Below, piece by piece: positions 27,938 through 37,123 of a DNA stretch of 64,000 nt. The stretch is from Occallatibacter savannae (GTDB taxonomy: Bacteria > Acidobacteriota > Terriglobia > Terriglobales > Acidobacteriaceae). The first letter of the stretch is position 1. Each line of letters opens with the position of its first letter. Both the position numbers and the translations under genes were made by a program. The stretch spans positions 248,001 through 312,000 of the forward strand of contig NZ_QFFY01000004.1 of assembly GCF_003131205.1 (NCBI RefSeq), written 5' to 3'. The notes under the pieces are model-generated. The model was not told where the DNA came from and searched no databases. It was given only the letters and a program-made list of their open reading frames with translations.

Positions 27938-29407
27938 ATGCCCTCCCGTAACAGGAAACCCATCGACATCTCTGCCGCAGCCCAGAAACTGCTCGGATTC
28001 AAATCTCTCCGGCCCGGCCAACGCGAAGCCATTCAAAGCCTCCTCGAGGGGCGAGATACACTGCTCGTTCAACCTACAGGATCAGGCAAGTCCGCCGTGT
28101 ACCAGATCGCCGGCAGCCTTCTCGCGGGCTCAACCGTCATCATCTCTCCGCTGATTGCACTCCAAAAAGATCAGGCCGACTCCATGGAGGCCAGCGAACT
28201 CGACGAGACCGTCGTGCTCAACTCCACGCTCTCCGCCTCGGAACATCGCGAGACACTCGAGCGCATAGAGCAGGGAGAGGTCGAGTTCATCTTCCTTGCG
28301 CCGGAGCAGCTGCGCAATCCTGACACCCTCGATAGATTGAAAAAGGCAGGCGTCTCTCTCTTCGCCATCGACGAGGCTCATTGCATCAGCCACTGGGGCC
28401 ACGACTTCCGGCCCGACTACCTCGAACTCGCTCACGTGATCGAAGCGCTCGACCACCCCGTCGTTCTCGCCATGACCGCCACCGCCTCGAAAGAAGTCCG
28501 CACCGAAATCGTTGAGCGGCTCGGTATGGAGAATCCCAAGATCTTCGTGCACGGCTTCGATCGCCCCAACATTTCGCTTCGCGTCGATCTCTTCAGTGAA
28601 GAAGATGAGAAGCTCGAAGCCGTCGTCAAGCGCGTCGAGTTTGCCGAGAAGCCCGGCATCGTCTATGTTGCCACGCACAAGCACGCAGAGAGCCTTGCAA
28701 AGGAACTGAAGGAGCGCGGAGTGGACGCGGTCTTCTACCACGGCGGGCTCAAGGCGAAAGACCGTGACGAAATCCAGGACAAGTTCATGAAGGGCGAAGT
28801 CCCCGTGATCGTCGCTACCAACGCCTTCGGCATGGGCGTAGACAAGCCCGACATTCGCTTCGTCTATCACGCCGACGTGAGCGACTCCGTCGATGCGTAC
28901 TACCAGGAGGTAGGCCGGGCCGGCAGGGATGGAGATCCCGCTGAAGCCGTTCTCTTCTATCGGCCGGGCGACATCTCTGCCCAGCGCTACAAGACTGGTG
29001 CAGGCCGCGTGAATTCCGCCGATCTTCGCGCCATCACCGATGCGCTCGTCTCCAAAGACAAATCCGCGAGCCCCAAGGAACTCAGTCACGATACCGGACT
29101 CTCTCAGCGCAAAGTCATCAACATCGTTCACAAGCTTGAAGAAGTGGGAGCTGCAGAGAAGCTGAGTTCCGGTGAAATCCAGCTCCTCGAGAAGAAGACA
29201 ACGGCGCAGATGATGGACGCCGCTACGGAGCAGCAACAAAGCCTGAAGGAGCTGCGCAGCCGGCGCCTGCAGCAGATGCAGCTGTATGCAGAAGGTCGGA
29301 GCTGCCGCCGCGCATTCCTGCTGCGCTACTTCGGAGATGATCCCGGCAGCTCGTGCGGCAACTGCGATCGTTGCGAGGCCATGGGCGGAATCGCAGTAGC
29401 GCGATAA
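27938..29407 (+). CDS. recQ: RecQ-family ATP-dependent DNA helicase
   Basis: 489 aa 3'-5' helicase used in recombination and fork repair. Walker A is PTGSGKSAVYQ (K51), the DExH box is AIDEAHCISHWGHDFRPDY, and motif VI is EVGRAGRDG. The C-terminal region carries a zinc-type Cys set (CRRAFLLRYFG...CGNCDRC). No HRDC domain follows, so it is a short RecQ. The ATG at 27938 gives the usual N-terminus; an open stretch back to 27725 overlaps cheB. A 73 base gap separates it from cheB; a functional link with chemotaxis is unlikely. Confidence 0.92.
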   Translation: MPSRNRKPIDISAAAQKLLGFKSLRPGQREAIQSLLEGRDTLLVQPTGSGKSAVYQIAGSLLAGSTVIISPLIALQKDQADSMEASELDETVVLNSTLSASEHRETLERIEQGEVEFIFLAPEQLRNPDTLDRLKKAGVSLFAIDEAHCISHWGHDFRPDYLELAHVIEALDHPVVLAMTATASKEVRTEIVERLGMENPKIFVHGFDRPNISLRVDLFSEEDEKLEAVVKRVEFAEKPGIVYVATHKHAESLAKELKERGVDAVFYHGGLKAKDRDEIQDKFMKGEVPVIVATNAFGMGVDKPDIRFVYHADVSDSVDAYYQEVGRAGRDGDPAEAVLFYRPGDISAQRYKTGAGRVNSADLRAITDALVSKDKSASPKELSHDTGLSQRKVINIVHKLEEVGAAEKLSSGEIQLLEKKTTAQMMDAATEQQQSLKELRSRRLQQMQLYAEGRSCRRAFLLRYFGDDPGSSCGNCDRCEAMGGIAVAR

Positions 29408-29428
29408 CCTGCGGGCTCCCTGCCCACC

Positions 29429-29466
29429 CTTTCTCTTCGCCTGCATCTAAAGCGGCGAAGAGGAGG
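29429..29466 (+). promoter_or_regulatory. Hairpin covering the ribosome-binding site of the next gene
   Basis: Bases 29429-29441 can pair with 29454-29466 over 13 bp (nine consecutive Watson-Crick pairs, CTCTTCGCC with GGCGAAGAG, then A-U/C-G pairs and two G-U). The right arm contains the AGGAGG at 29461-29466 that serves the ATG at 29473. It may hide that ribosome site, or be a transcript-end structure of recQ without a T run. Confidence 0.45.
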
Positions 29467-29472
29467 ACACTG

Positions 29473-29898
29473 ATGTCCGTCGCCAACATTGCCCTGAACC
29501 AACTTGAAAACCGCCTTCCCAAGGTGATCGATGCCCGCAAGCACGGCATGATCGATTACTGTCATGCCGCATTCTTTCTCGGAATGGCTTACGTCTGCCG
29601 CAAAAGCGAGCCGCGAGCCGCACTCGCCGCTCTGGTTACCGGATCGTTTGTTCTCGTCCAGTCGCTGCTCACGGATTACCCGCTCGGCGTCAAGAAGGTG
29701 ATTCCGTTCAAGGTCCACGGGCAGATGGATGCCGCGTTCGCCGCTTCGTCCTTCATGGTGCCCCGGGTCTTCGGGTTCTCCGATTCTCCAGCAGCTACCA
29801 TCTTTCAGGGGAACAGCTTTGTAGAAGCTGCAGTCGTAGGCGCGACAGACTTCAGCAGCGAACGGGCGCGGAGCGAAGAGTCGGACTATCCTCTTTGA
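29473..29898 (+). CDS. Hypothetical protein, probably membrane-associated
   Basis: 141 aa, family not recognised. Residues about 25-65 hold moderately hydrophobic segments (HAAFFLGMAYVC, AALAALVTGSFVLVQSLL), separated from another at about 90-105 by a basic stretch (GVKKVIPFKVHGQMD). The C-terminus is acidic. It begins with an excellent AGGAGG site 6 bases before the ATG. It stands between recQ and the enolase-superfamily gene, which continues in the same frame after its stop. No function is proposed. Confidence 0.7.
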   Translation: MSVANIALNQLENRLPKVIDARKHGMIDYCHAAFFLGMAYVCRKSEPRAALAALVTGSFVLVQSLLTDYPLGVKKVIPFKVHGQMDAAFAASSFMVPRVFGFSDSPAATIFQGNSFVEAAVVGATDFSSERARSEESDYPL

Positions 29899-29952
29899 TC
29901 TGTACTGAAATCGAGTGCACGTTCCCGTGGGAAACTGCATCACACCGAAATA

Positions 29953-31047
29953 GTGCACCACAAGGTCACGTCCGGATCCGTATCCTTTTACACGATTCCA
30001 ACCGACTCCCCGGAAGCAGATGGAACCTTCAGCTGGACCAGCACCTCCATGGTGCTCGTTCAGCTTGAATGCGGCGCGGTCCATGCTCTTGGATATACCT
30101 ACGCCGACCACTCCACCGCCGTACTCGCTTCCAGGCTCCTGAACGAGATCGTCGTCGGCTCAGATGCTTTTTCGCACGGAGCCACGCTGCAGAGACTCCT
30201 TGCCGCAATTCGCAATCTTGGCGAAACCGGAATCGCCATGATGGCCGTATCCGCCATAGACAATGCGCTTTGGGATCTTCGCGCTCGCATCGTCAGCGTT
30301 CCGCTGGTCAGCCTCCTCGGTCAGGTGCGCACATCCATCCCGGTCTACGGCAGCGGCGGCTTCACCACCTACTCTGACAAGCAACTCACGAGGCAGCTCG
30401 GCGGATGGGCAGAGCAGGGCTTCTCAATGGTAAAAATGAAGATCGGCTCGCAGCCGGAGCGCGATCCGGAACGCGTCATCACCGCGCGCCAGGCGATCGG
30501 CGCGAACTGCAAGCTGTTTGTCGACGCCAACGGCGCCTACACCGTCACGCAAGCAGTCGAACTGGCCCACTGCTTCGCACAACAGAGCGTCAGCTGGTTT
30601 GAAGAGCCTGTCAGCTCCGATAATCTCGTCGGTCTCGACCAGATCCGTCGTCGCGCGCCGCTGGGCATGGATATCGCGGCCGGCGAATACGGCTACACTG
30701 CCTGGTACTTCCGCCGCATGCTCGATGCCCAGGCGGTCACGATTCTTCAGGCAGACTGCACGCGATGCGGCGGCATCAGCGGATTCCTCGATGCTGCCTC
30801 GCTCTGCTGGGCTTACAACATTCCGCTTTCATCGCACTGCGGTCCGAGCATGCACCTGCACGTGTGCTGCGCAGTGCCGCGCGCCATTCATATGGAGTTC
30901 TTTCACGATCATGCGCGCATCGAGCGCATGTTCTTCGATGGATTTTGCGAGCCTCGCGAGGGACAGATGACGCCCGATCTGTCGCGTCCCGGCATGGGGC
31001 TTGAATTGAAAACACAGGATGCCGAGAAGTTCCGCGTCTCGCTGTAA
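29953..31047 (+). CDS. Mandelate racemase/muconate lactonizing (enolase-superfamily) enzyme
   Basis: 364 aa. Enzymes of this superfamily abstract a proton alpha to a carboxylate, with Mg2+ held by three acidic residues. Here the ligands are D191 (FVDANGAY), E217 (WFEEPV) and E245 (AAGEYG). The general bases are a KxK pair K161/K163 (VKMKIG) and H295 (LSSHCG), the arrangement of mandelate racemase-like sugar-acid dehydratases, so an acid-sugar substrate is likely but unknown. The start is a GTG at 29953; no better start lies between it and the upstream in-frame stop. A pyruvate-oxidase-like gene follows. Confidence 0.87.
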   Translation: MHHKVTSGSVSFYTIPTDSPEADGTFSWTSTSMVLVQLECGAVHALGYTYADHSTAVLASRLLNEIVVGSDAFSHGATLQRLLAAIRNLGETGIAMMAVSAIDNALWDLRARIVSVPLVSLLGQVRTSIPVYGSGGFTTYSDKQLTRQLGGWAEQGFSMVKMKIGSQPERDPERVITARQAIGANCKLFVDANGAYTVTQAVELAHCFAQQSVSWFEEPVSSDNLVGLDQIRRRAPLGMDIAAGEYGYTAWYFRRMLDAQAVTILQADCTRCGGISGFLDAASLCWAYNIPLSSHCGPSMHLHVCCAVPRAIHMEFFHDHARIERMFFDGFCEPREGQMTPDLSRPGMGLELKTQDAEKFRVSL

Positions 31048-31105
31048 ACCACGTGCGCAGAGGTCGCGGCATCCAAGCCGACAGAACAAGGTGTGAGGAG
31101 TTTCA

Positions 31106-32857
31106 ATGGCCAAGCAGGTTTCTGATCTGATTGTGGAACGGTTGATTGATTGGGGTGTGGACACCATCTTTGGTTTGCCGGGAGATGGCGTCGATGGCTT
31201 TTTTGAAGCATTGAGAACGCATCAGGACAAGTTGCGTTTCATTCAGGTCAGGCACGAAGAAGCGGCTGCGTTCGCTGCGGTCGGTTACGCCAAGTACACA
31301 GGACGGCTGGGCGTTTGCGTCGCGACATCCGGGCCTGGCGGCATTCATCTTTTGAACGGTCTCTATGATGCGAAGTGCGATCAGGTGCCAGTTCTCGCCA
31401 TCACCGGTCACACTTTCCACGACCTCATCGGCATGGATTACCAGCAGGATGTAGACCTCGACAAGCTTTACATGGATGTTGCCGAGTTCAATCAGCGTGT
31501 CATGGGACCTGCGCACGCTGTAAACGTTGTCGACATGGCCGTGCGCACTGCCTATGGCCGACGTGGTGTCGCACACATCTGCATTCCCAAAGACATTCAG
31601 GAGTGGCCCGTCTCCGACAAGATGCGCAGCGCCGCGAACGTCAAAGGACATAGTGGAGACTGGGAGCATCCGCCCACATCGGTTCCCGCCGATTCGCTGC
31701 TCCGTCAGGCGGCAGAGATAATCAACGACGGATCGCGCGTCGCCATTCTCGTTGGCCGCGGCGCATTGAAGGCGCGTGAAGAAGTTGCGCAGCTGGCAGA
31801 AACCGTGGGCGGTCCGGTCATCAAAGCGTTGCTCGGCAAAGCAGTGCTCCCCGACCACAGTCCATACACGACTGGTGGCATCGGCTTGCTCGGCACTGCG
31901 CCTTCTGTCGATGCGATGGAGGAATGCGACACGCTGATCATCATCGGCAGCAGCTTTCCGTACATGGAGTTTCTGCCCAAACCCGGGCAGGCCAAATGCG
32001 TGCAAATCGAAATCGATCCGACCCGCGTCGGTCTCCGCTATCCCGCAGACACAGCATTGGTCGGGGATGCAAAAGCCATCCTTCATCACCTGTTGCCGCT
32101 GCTCAAGAAGAAGAACAACAAGTTCCTGAAGAAGTCGCAGGAGCGGATGAAAACCTGGAACGATTTGATGACGGAACGCGGCACTCGGACCGACATGCCG
32201 ATGAAGCCGCAGGTAGTCACCTACAACCTGAACAAGTTCCTTGATGACGACGCCATCGTCACCGCCGACAGCGGCACCATCGCCACCTGGACCGCGCGTC
32301 AGATTGAGATGCGTGGGAATATGCAGTTTTCGCTCTCCGGCTCGCTTGCGACCATGGCGAATGGACTTCCCTACAGCATCGGCGCCGCAGCGGCTTATCC
32401 CGGCCGCCAGGTCGTTTGCGTCGTCGGAGACGGCGGTCTCAGCATGCTGATGGCTGAGCTCGCAACGCTGGTCAAATACAAGATGCGCGTTGTCGTTGTC
32501 GTCGTGAAAAACAATGTTCTCGGGCAGATCAAATGGGAGCAGATGATTCTCGAGGGCAATCCGGAGTTTGGTGTTGAACTCCACCCGATCGACTTCGCCA
32601 AGGTAGCGGAAGCGTGCGGCGCGCGAGGGTTGACGCTTGAGCGGCCCGACGAAGCCGAATCGGTGATGCGTGACGCGCTCTCGCATCCCGGCCCCGTTCT
32701 CGTCCAGGCAGTCGTCGATCCGAACGAGCCTCCCATGCCTGGCAAGGTGACCACGGAACAGGCCTACAAGCTTGCCAAGTCGCTCGCGCGCGGACAGAAG
32801 GATGCAGCGAAGATTATCGCGACCATCGCCGAAGATCAACTGCGTGAGGTGATCTAG
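31106..32857 (+). CDS. poxB: ThDP-dependent enzyme, pyruvate oxidase (PoxB)-like
   Basis: 583 aa. It has the three-domain fold of pyruvate oxidase/acetolactate synthase: an N-terminal PYR domain with the ThDP-activating Glu (RHEEAAAFAAVGYAKYTG), a central FAD/nucleotide-type domain (about 190-330), and a C-terminal PP domain with the ThDP-Mg motif GDGGLSML...KNNVLGQIKWEQ. PoxB makes acetate and CO2 from pyruvate and reduces quinone. The lack of an acetolactate synthase small subunit nearby supports this over IlvB, but the sequence cannot prove the substrate. GAGGAG precedes the ATG. The first 100 bases are less GC-rich than the neighbours. Confidence 0.8.
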   Translation: MAKQVSDLIVERLIDWGVDTIFGLPGDGVDGFFEALRTHQDKLRFIQVRHEEAAAFAAVGYAKYTGRLGVCVATSGPGGIHLLNGLYDAKCDQVPVLAITGHTFHDLIGMDYQQDVDLDKLYMDVAEFNQRVMGPAHAVNVVDMAVRTAYGRRGVAHICIPKDIQEWPVSDKMRSAANVKGHSGDWEHPPTSVPADSLLRQAAEIINDGSRVAILVGRGALKAREEVAQLAETVGGPVIKALLGKAVLPDHSPYTTGGIGLLGTAPSVDAMEECDTLIIIGSSFPYMEFLPKPGQAKCVQIEIDPTRVGLRYPADTALVGDAKAILHHLLPLLKKKNNKFLKKSQERMKTWNDLMTERGTRTDMPMKPQVVTYNLNKFLDDDAIVTADSGTIATWTARQIEMRGNMQFSLSGSLATMANGLPYSIGAAAAYPGRQVVCVVGDGGLSMLMAELATLVKYKMRVVVVVVKNNVLGQIKWEQMILEGNPEFGVELHPIDFAKVAEACGARGLTLERPDEAESVMRDALSHPGPVLVQAVVDPNEPPMPGKVTTEQAYKLAKSLARGQKDAAKIIATIAEDQLREVI

Positions 32858-32865
32858 GGGCGCCG

Positions 32866-33828
32866 ATGACCGACTCGATACCGCAGATTCTCCATCCCGT
32901 AAACGAGCTCAAGTCGCTGGAGAATCGTATACGGGAAGGCAGGTTCCAGCGATCGCTCGCGCTCCTCACCGCCGCAACCAGCATCTTCAGCGGCCTTGAG
33001 GTCGCCTACGAGCACTACCGCGGCAGCTACAGCCGGCGCGTCATGTACACGCCGGTTATTCTTAGCGGCGTGCTCGCCGCCGCAGGTGTCGCGGCATTCT
33101 TCAGCCGGCGTGCCGCACGCACGGTGCTGCGGCTTGCTGCGGCCGTCACGCTCGTCGATGCCGGCGTCGGATTCTACTTTCACGTTCGTGGAATTCAGCG
33201 CAAACCCGGCGGCTGGCGCCTCCCCATGACCAACATGATCATGGGGCCGCCCATCTTCGCACCGCTTCTCTTCGGAACCAGCGCCTACCTCGGACTCATC
33301 GCCTCCTACCTGCAGCGAGAAGACGCCAACGACATCGAACGAGGAGACCGAAGCGGTGACGACACTTGGCTTGCTCGCCTGCTGCCTCCGCGCGAAGGGC
33401 GCGAGCTGCTCTCGGAAGAGCAGGACATTCGCGAAGGCGCATTTCAGCGGCAGGTCGCCATCATCACCGGCATCAGCGCGCTACTCAGCGGGTTCGAGGC
33501 CTACTACTCGCACTATAAAAACAACTTCCGCTACGCAGTGCAGTGGACACCAATCGCGATCGCACCGCTGCTGGCGGCCGCATCTTTCGCGGCGATCCGG
33601 AGCCGCCGCATTGCTACGACCGCTCTACCGGCAATCTCCGCCGTCGCCGCTGCCGACTCCGCCATCGGCTTCTACTATCATGCGCGCGGTGTGCTTCGGC
33701 GTCCGGGTGGGACCAAACATCTCATCTACAACATCATCTATGGCCCGCCAATCTTCGCTCCGCTTCTATTCGGCGCCGCAGGAATGCTCGGCATTCTGGC
33801 GAGCCTTCTCCGCAGGAGACGCCCATGA
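32866..33828 (+). CDS. Membrane protein made of two tandem homologous halves
   Basis: 320 aa, family not recognised. Two copies of about 150 residues follow each other: IREGRFQRSLALLTAATSIFSGLE at 22 matches IREGAFQRQVAIITGISALLSGFE at 188, both halves go on with GFYFHVRG/GFYYHARG, and both end in GPPIFAPLLFG plus a hydrophobic helix. Each half has about four hydrophobic helices. The next two genes (gluconate-dehydrogenase subunit 3 and GMC flavoprotein) are coupled to it by ATGA and GTGA overlaps, so it may anchor or pass electrons for that enzyme. No heme motif is present, though conserved histidines are. Confidence 0.8.
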   Translation: MTDSIPQILHPVNELKSLENRIREGRFQRSLALLTAATSIFSGLEVAYEHYRGSYSRRVMYTPVILSGVLAAAGVAAFFSRRAARTVLRLAAAVTLVDAGVGFYFHVRGIQRKPGGWRLPMTNMIMGPPIFAPLLFGTSAYLGLIASYLQREDANDIERGDRSGDDTWLARLLPPREGRELLSEEQDIREGAFQRQVAIITGISALLSGFEAYYSHYKNNFRYAVQWTPIAIAPLLAAASFAAIRSRRIATTALPAISAVAAADSAIGFYYHARGVLRRPGGTKHLIYNIIYGPPIFAPLLFGAAGMLGILASLLRRRRP

Positions 33829-34631
33829 CCAAAAAGCCAAAATCTTCCCGCCGTCTTCCGCTCGACATCGATCCATCGCTTCTGCCTTGCAAAGCCGGCA
33901 GTGGCGAAGCCATCCTGCCCTCGGAGCAGCCCGGCTACTATCCCGGCTACAGCAACCTTTCACAGCAAGCCTTCTGGGACAAAGCTACCCGCGATCTGAT
34001 CAACGACCGCGTCAACAACGTTCCGCGCATTCGTCACTTCAGCGCCGAGTCCGCCCTCTTCTGGCGCGTTGTCTTCGAGCACGTTCTGCCTCAGTCCGAC
34101 CGAATTCCCGAGCGCCGCATTCCGCTCGTCGAGCGTCTTGACGAGCGTCTCCACAACAAGCGCGGCGTCGGCTATCGCTATGAGAAGATGCCGCCTGACC
34201 GCGAAGCCTATCGTCTCGCAGAGATCGCCATCAACGAAGAATCCCAATCGCGATTCAACGCCCACTTCATCGATCTTCCGCATCTGCAGCAGGACATTGT
34301 TCTGCAAGCCATCCACGACGGAAAACCTTCCGCCGCAAAAGCCATCTGGAAGCAGATGTCCATCGGCCGCTTCTGGCTGCTGCTCATGCAAGACGCTATC
34401 GAGGCTTACTATGCGCATCCGTGGGCGTGGGATGAAATCGGCTTCGGCGGCCCTGCTTATCCGCGCGCCTACACCCGTCTTGAACGCGGCGAGCCGGAGC
34501 CGTGGGAAGTGGAAGAGCAGCGCTATGACTGGGACGCGCCGCGCTACTCCGTCTCCGACTCCACTGAATCCACCCACCACCTCCACACGGAATCGCGCCA
34601 GAACGAATTCCTCCCGGATGAGAGCCAGTGA
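33825..34631 (+). CDS. Gluconate 2-dehydrogenase subunit 3 family protein
   Basis: 268 aa. The central part (about residues 45-190) resembles the small gluconate_2-dh3 subunit of membrane-bound GMC dehydrogenases: ALFWRVVFEHVLPQSD, RLDERLHNKRGVGYRYEKMP and the C-terminal RFWLLLMQDAIEAYYAHPWAWDEIGFGGPAYPRAY, which is very characteristic. The protein has no obvious Tat signal, unlike many relatives. Start and stop overlap both neighbours by 4 bases, consistent with a 1:1:1 complex. Confidence 0.85.
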   Translation: MTKKPKSSRRLPLDIDPSLLPCKAGSGEAILPSEQPGYYPGYSNLSQQAFWDKATRDLINDRVNNVPRIRHFSAESALFWRVVFEHVLPQSDRIPERRIPLVERLDERLHNKRGVGYRYEKMPPDREAYRLAEIAINEESQSRFNAHFIDLPHLQQDIVLQAIHDGKPSAAKAIWKQMSIGRFWLLLMQDAIEAYYAHPWAWDEIGFGGPAYPRAYTRLERGEPEPWEVEEQRYDWDAPRYSVSDSTESTHHLHTESRQNEFLPDESQ

Positions 34632-36364
34632 AAACGCCTCTGCTCGGTTCTTTCAACTCGTCAGGCAATGGCCATCACATGCTTGGCCCGCTCCAGCACA
34701 TCGACTTTCCCATGCGCCGCTACCGCGACACCGAGGAGATCGACTACCTCATCGTTGGTTGCGGCTCCGGCGGCGGCGTACTGCTGCAGCGCCTCGCCCG
34801 TGCAGGCTTCAAAGTGGTCGCACTCGAAGCCGGACCCTTCTGGGATACAGAGCGCGACTGGGTCAGCGACGAATCCGGCTCCCACAAGCTCTACTGGGAG
34901 GACCTTCGAATCACGGGCGGCACCGATCCTCTCGCCTTCGGAGCAAACAACAGCGGCAAAGGCGTTGGTGGCGGCTCCGTGCATTGGGCCGCATTCACGC
35001 CGCGTTTTCATCCTTCTGACTTCGAGGTCTACACACGCGACGGTCTCGGCGCCGACTGGCCCTTCTCCTACGAAACCCTGCGCCCCTACTATGAGCAGCT
35101 CGAACTTGAAATGCCCGTCGCAGGCCCCGCCTACTTTCCTTGGGGACACCCGCACGGCTACCCCTACGGCCCGCACCCAATGGGCGGAGTCGGCAACGCA
35201 CTGATCAAAGGCTGCACCGCGCTGGGAATCCCCGTTTCGATCGGCGGCCCCGTAGCGATTCTCTCCGGCTCGCGCGCAGACCGCCCCCATTGCATCTATC
35301 GCGGCTTCTGCATTCAGGGCTGCAAAGTCGGCGCCAAGGCAAGCACACTGGTTACGCACGTTCCCGATGCCATTGCAAACGGTGGAGAAGTGCGCGAGTA
35401 TTCTATGGCGCATCGCATCGAGCTCGGTAGAGACGGCCGCGTCACCGGTGTTCACTATTTCGATCGTGACGGCGCCTCATGGTTCCAGCGTGCAAAAGCT
35501 GTCATCGTCGCCGGATATGCAATCGAAACTCCGCGCCTGCTGCTCAACTCCGCATGCCCCGGTCATGAGAACGGACTTGCCAACTCCAGTGACACCGTGG
35601 GCCGCTACCTCATGGCCCAGGCAGGCAACGTCGTGCTTGGCCGCTTCGATCAACCGGTGCGCATGTACAAAGCGCCGCCCGCGCACGCTCTCACCGAGGA
35701 GTTCTATGAGACCGATCCGCGCAACGATTTCGCCCGCGGCTTCGCAATTCAGACTGTCGGCCCGCTGCCCATCGCTTTTGGCAAGCAGATGGTCTCTGCC
35801 AAGCGCGCGTGGGGATGGGGTCTGCGCCGCGAGATGATGGACTACAACCACTGGGCCAGCTTCGGCCTGCTCGGCGAAATCCTACCCTGGGCCGACAATC
35901 GCGTCACCCTCTCAGAAGAACGCGACCAGTTCGGCATCCGCGCACCGCACATCTCTTTCAACCTGCACGACAACGATCACAGGCTCATCAAAGCTGCAAA
36001 GAACAAAACCATGGAAGTGATGCAGGCCGCAGGTGCCACAGAGGTCATTCAGGAAGCCCGCTATGCGCATCTCGTCGGAGCAGCTCGTATGGGCAAGGAC
36101 CCGCGCACTTCAGTTGTAGACAAGTTCGGCCGCACGCACGACATTGCCAACCTCTTCGTGTGCGATGGTTCGATTCTCCCCACACAAGGGTCGGCAAATC
36201 CCGGTCTGACAATCCAGGCGCTCGCGGCACGAACAGCCGACTACCTCATCGCGCAGGGCGACACCGTCTTCAACAGCAACCGACGAGACATGAACGAACC
36301 ACCCATGAGCCGCGAACTCGCACCGTCCGATACCTGGGGCCACGGCGTTCCGCGCGTGAAGTAG
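34628..36364 (+). CDS. GMC family FAD-dependent oxidoreductase (dehydrogenase subunit)
   Basis: 578 aa flavoprotein oxidising an alcohol or sugar. The FAD site is IVGCGSGGGVLLQRLARAG...LEAG; the flavin-clamp region GVGGGSVHWA, and the C-terminal GAARMGKDPRTSVVDKFGRTHD and DGSILPTQGSANPGLTIQALAAR motifs match gluconate/sorbitol-type GMC dehydrogenases. Electrons would go to quinone or a cytochrome; no cytochrome c subunit gene is adjacent. The chosen start is GTG at 34628 overlapping the upstream stop; an ATG at 34679 is an alternative. The stop codon touches the stop of the convergent gene with no base between. Confidence 0.9.
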   Translation: MKTPLLGSFNSSGNGHHMLGPLQHIDFPMRRYRDTEEIDYLIVGCGSGGGVLLQRLARAGFKVVALEAGPFWDTERDWVSDESGSHKLYWEDLRITGGTDPLAFGANNSGKGVGGGSVHWAAFTPRFHPSDFEVYTRDGLGADWPFSYETLRPYYEQLELEMPVAGPAYFPWGHPHGYPYGPHPMGGVGNALIKGCTALGIPVSIGGPVAILSGSRADRPHCIYRGFCIQGCKVGAKASTLVTHVPDAIANGGEVREYSMAHRIELGRDGRVTGVHYFDRDGASWFQRAKAVIVAGYAIETPRLLLNSACPGHENGLANSSDTVGRYLMAQAGNVVLGRFDQPVRMYKAPPAHALTEEFYETDPRNDFARGFAIQTVGPLPIAFGKQMVSAKRAWGWGLRREMMDYNHWASFGLLGEILPWADNRVTLSEERDQFGIRAPHISFNLHDNDHRLIKAAKNKTMEVMQAAGATEVIQEARYAHLVGAARMGKDPRTSVVDKFGRTHDIANLFVCDGSILPTQGSANPGLTIQALAARTADYLIAQGDTVFNSNRRDMNEPPMSRELAPSDTWGHGVPRVK

Positions 36365-37123
36365 CTACGCAACAGCTGCATTCTCTTCCAGGCTGAAATC
36401 CGCGAGTAGCGGCAAATGGTCCGACGCCACTAGGGCTCTGCGGCTGCGCCATACCGTCGTGTGTTCCAGCTTTAAGGGCTCTTCATAGTAGCAGTGATCC
36501 AGACTGAGCAAAGGCAGCACACCCGGATAGGTCCGCTCGAATCGAAATGGCGGACGGGGGCGATGGCTTAGAAAACTTCTTTGCAGGACTTTGGTCGTTC
36601 TCCCGCGCGTCCACTCATTGAAGTCGCCGATCACGATACGCGGGCCGCTCAGATCCGGCTTAGCCAGAATCTCGTCACCGATGAGCGCGTCAATCTGCAT
36701 CCTGCGCTCCATATAGCCCGTCCCGAAATGCACATTGAAGATGTTCACCCTCAGGCCGTCACCCACCTCGATCACGCAGTGCAGCACGCCGCGCTCCTCG
36801 CGCCGCGCCTTCGGCAACTCATGGGTGTGCGCTTCTACGATGGGGAAGCGCGATAGCAGCATGTTGCCGTAGCGCCCTCCGTGCAGCGGCCGTGTCTTGC
36901 CGAATGCCATGTGCAGCTTCGGAAATGCCGCCGCAATTTGGTTAGCTTGGTCAAATTTGCCCGTTCCGCCCGGCGCATCGACGATCTCCTGCAGGCACAG
37001 GATGTCCATATCGAGCTCAGCGATTACGCGGATCACGCGATCGGCCGAGATCGCCCCGTGAATTCCGCGGCACTTGTGCGTGTTGTACGAAGCTACCCGA
37101 AACCGAACCGAAGGTTTGCTCAT
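36365..37123 (-). CDS. Endonuclease/exonuclease/phosphatase (EEP) family protein
   Basis: 252 aa DNase-I-like fold hydrolase. Motifs seen in order are VASYNTHKC (Asn), LCLQEI (metal Glu), NVHFGTGYMERRMQ, VIGDFNEWT (Asp/Asn) and ALVASDHLPLLADF (Asp-His pair). Members act on nucleic acids, phosphoinositide-like or sphingolipid headgroups. Because it is translationally coupled (ATGA overlap at 37120-37123) to a phospholipase-D-like gene, a lipid-related role is possible. A similar pairing of an EEP protein with a cardiolipin-synthase-like protein is common in bacteria. Confidence 0.88.
   Translation of the reverse strand: MSKPSVRFRVASYNTHKCRGIHGAISADRVIRVIAELDMDILCLQEIVDAPGGTGKFDQANQIAAAFPKLHMAFGKTRPLHGGRYGNMLLSRFPIVEAHTHELPKARREERGVLHCVIEVGDGLRVNIFNVHFGTGYMERRMQIDALIGDEILAKPDLSGPRIVIGDFNEWTRGRTTKVLQRSFLSHRPRPPFRFERTYPGVLPLLSLDHCYYEEPLKLEHTTVWRSRRALVASDHLPLLADFSLEENAAVA

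Noticed and set aside
31103..32839. Long open frame (578 codons) on the minus strand opposite the pyruvate-oxidase-like gene
   Set aside because: It mirrors a well-supported gene in a GC-rich sequence, its translation has no recognisable motif, and no ribosome site or operon context supports it.
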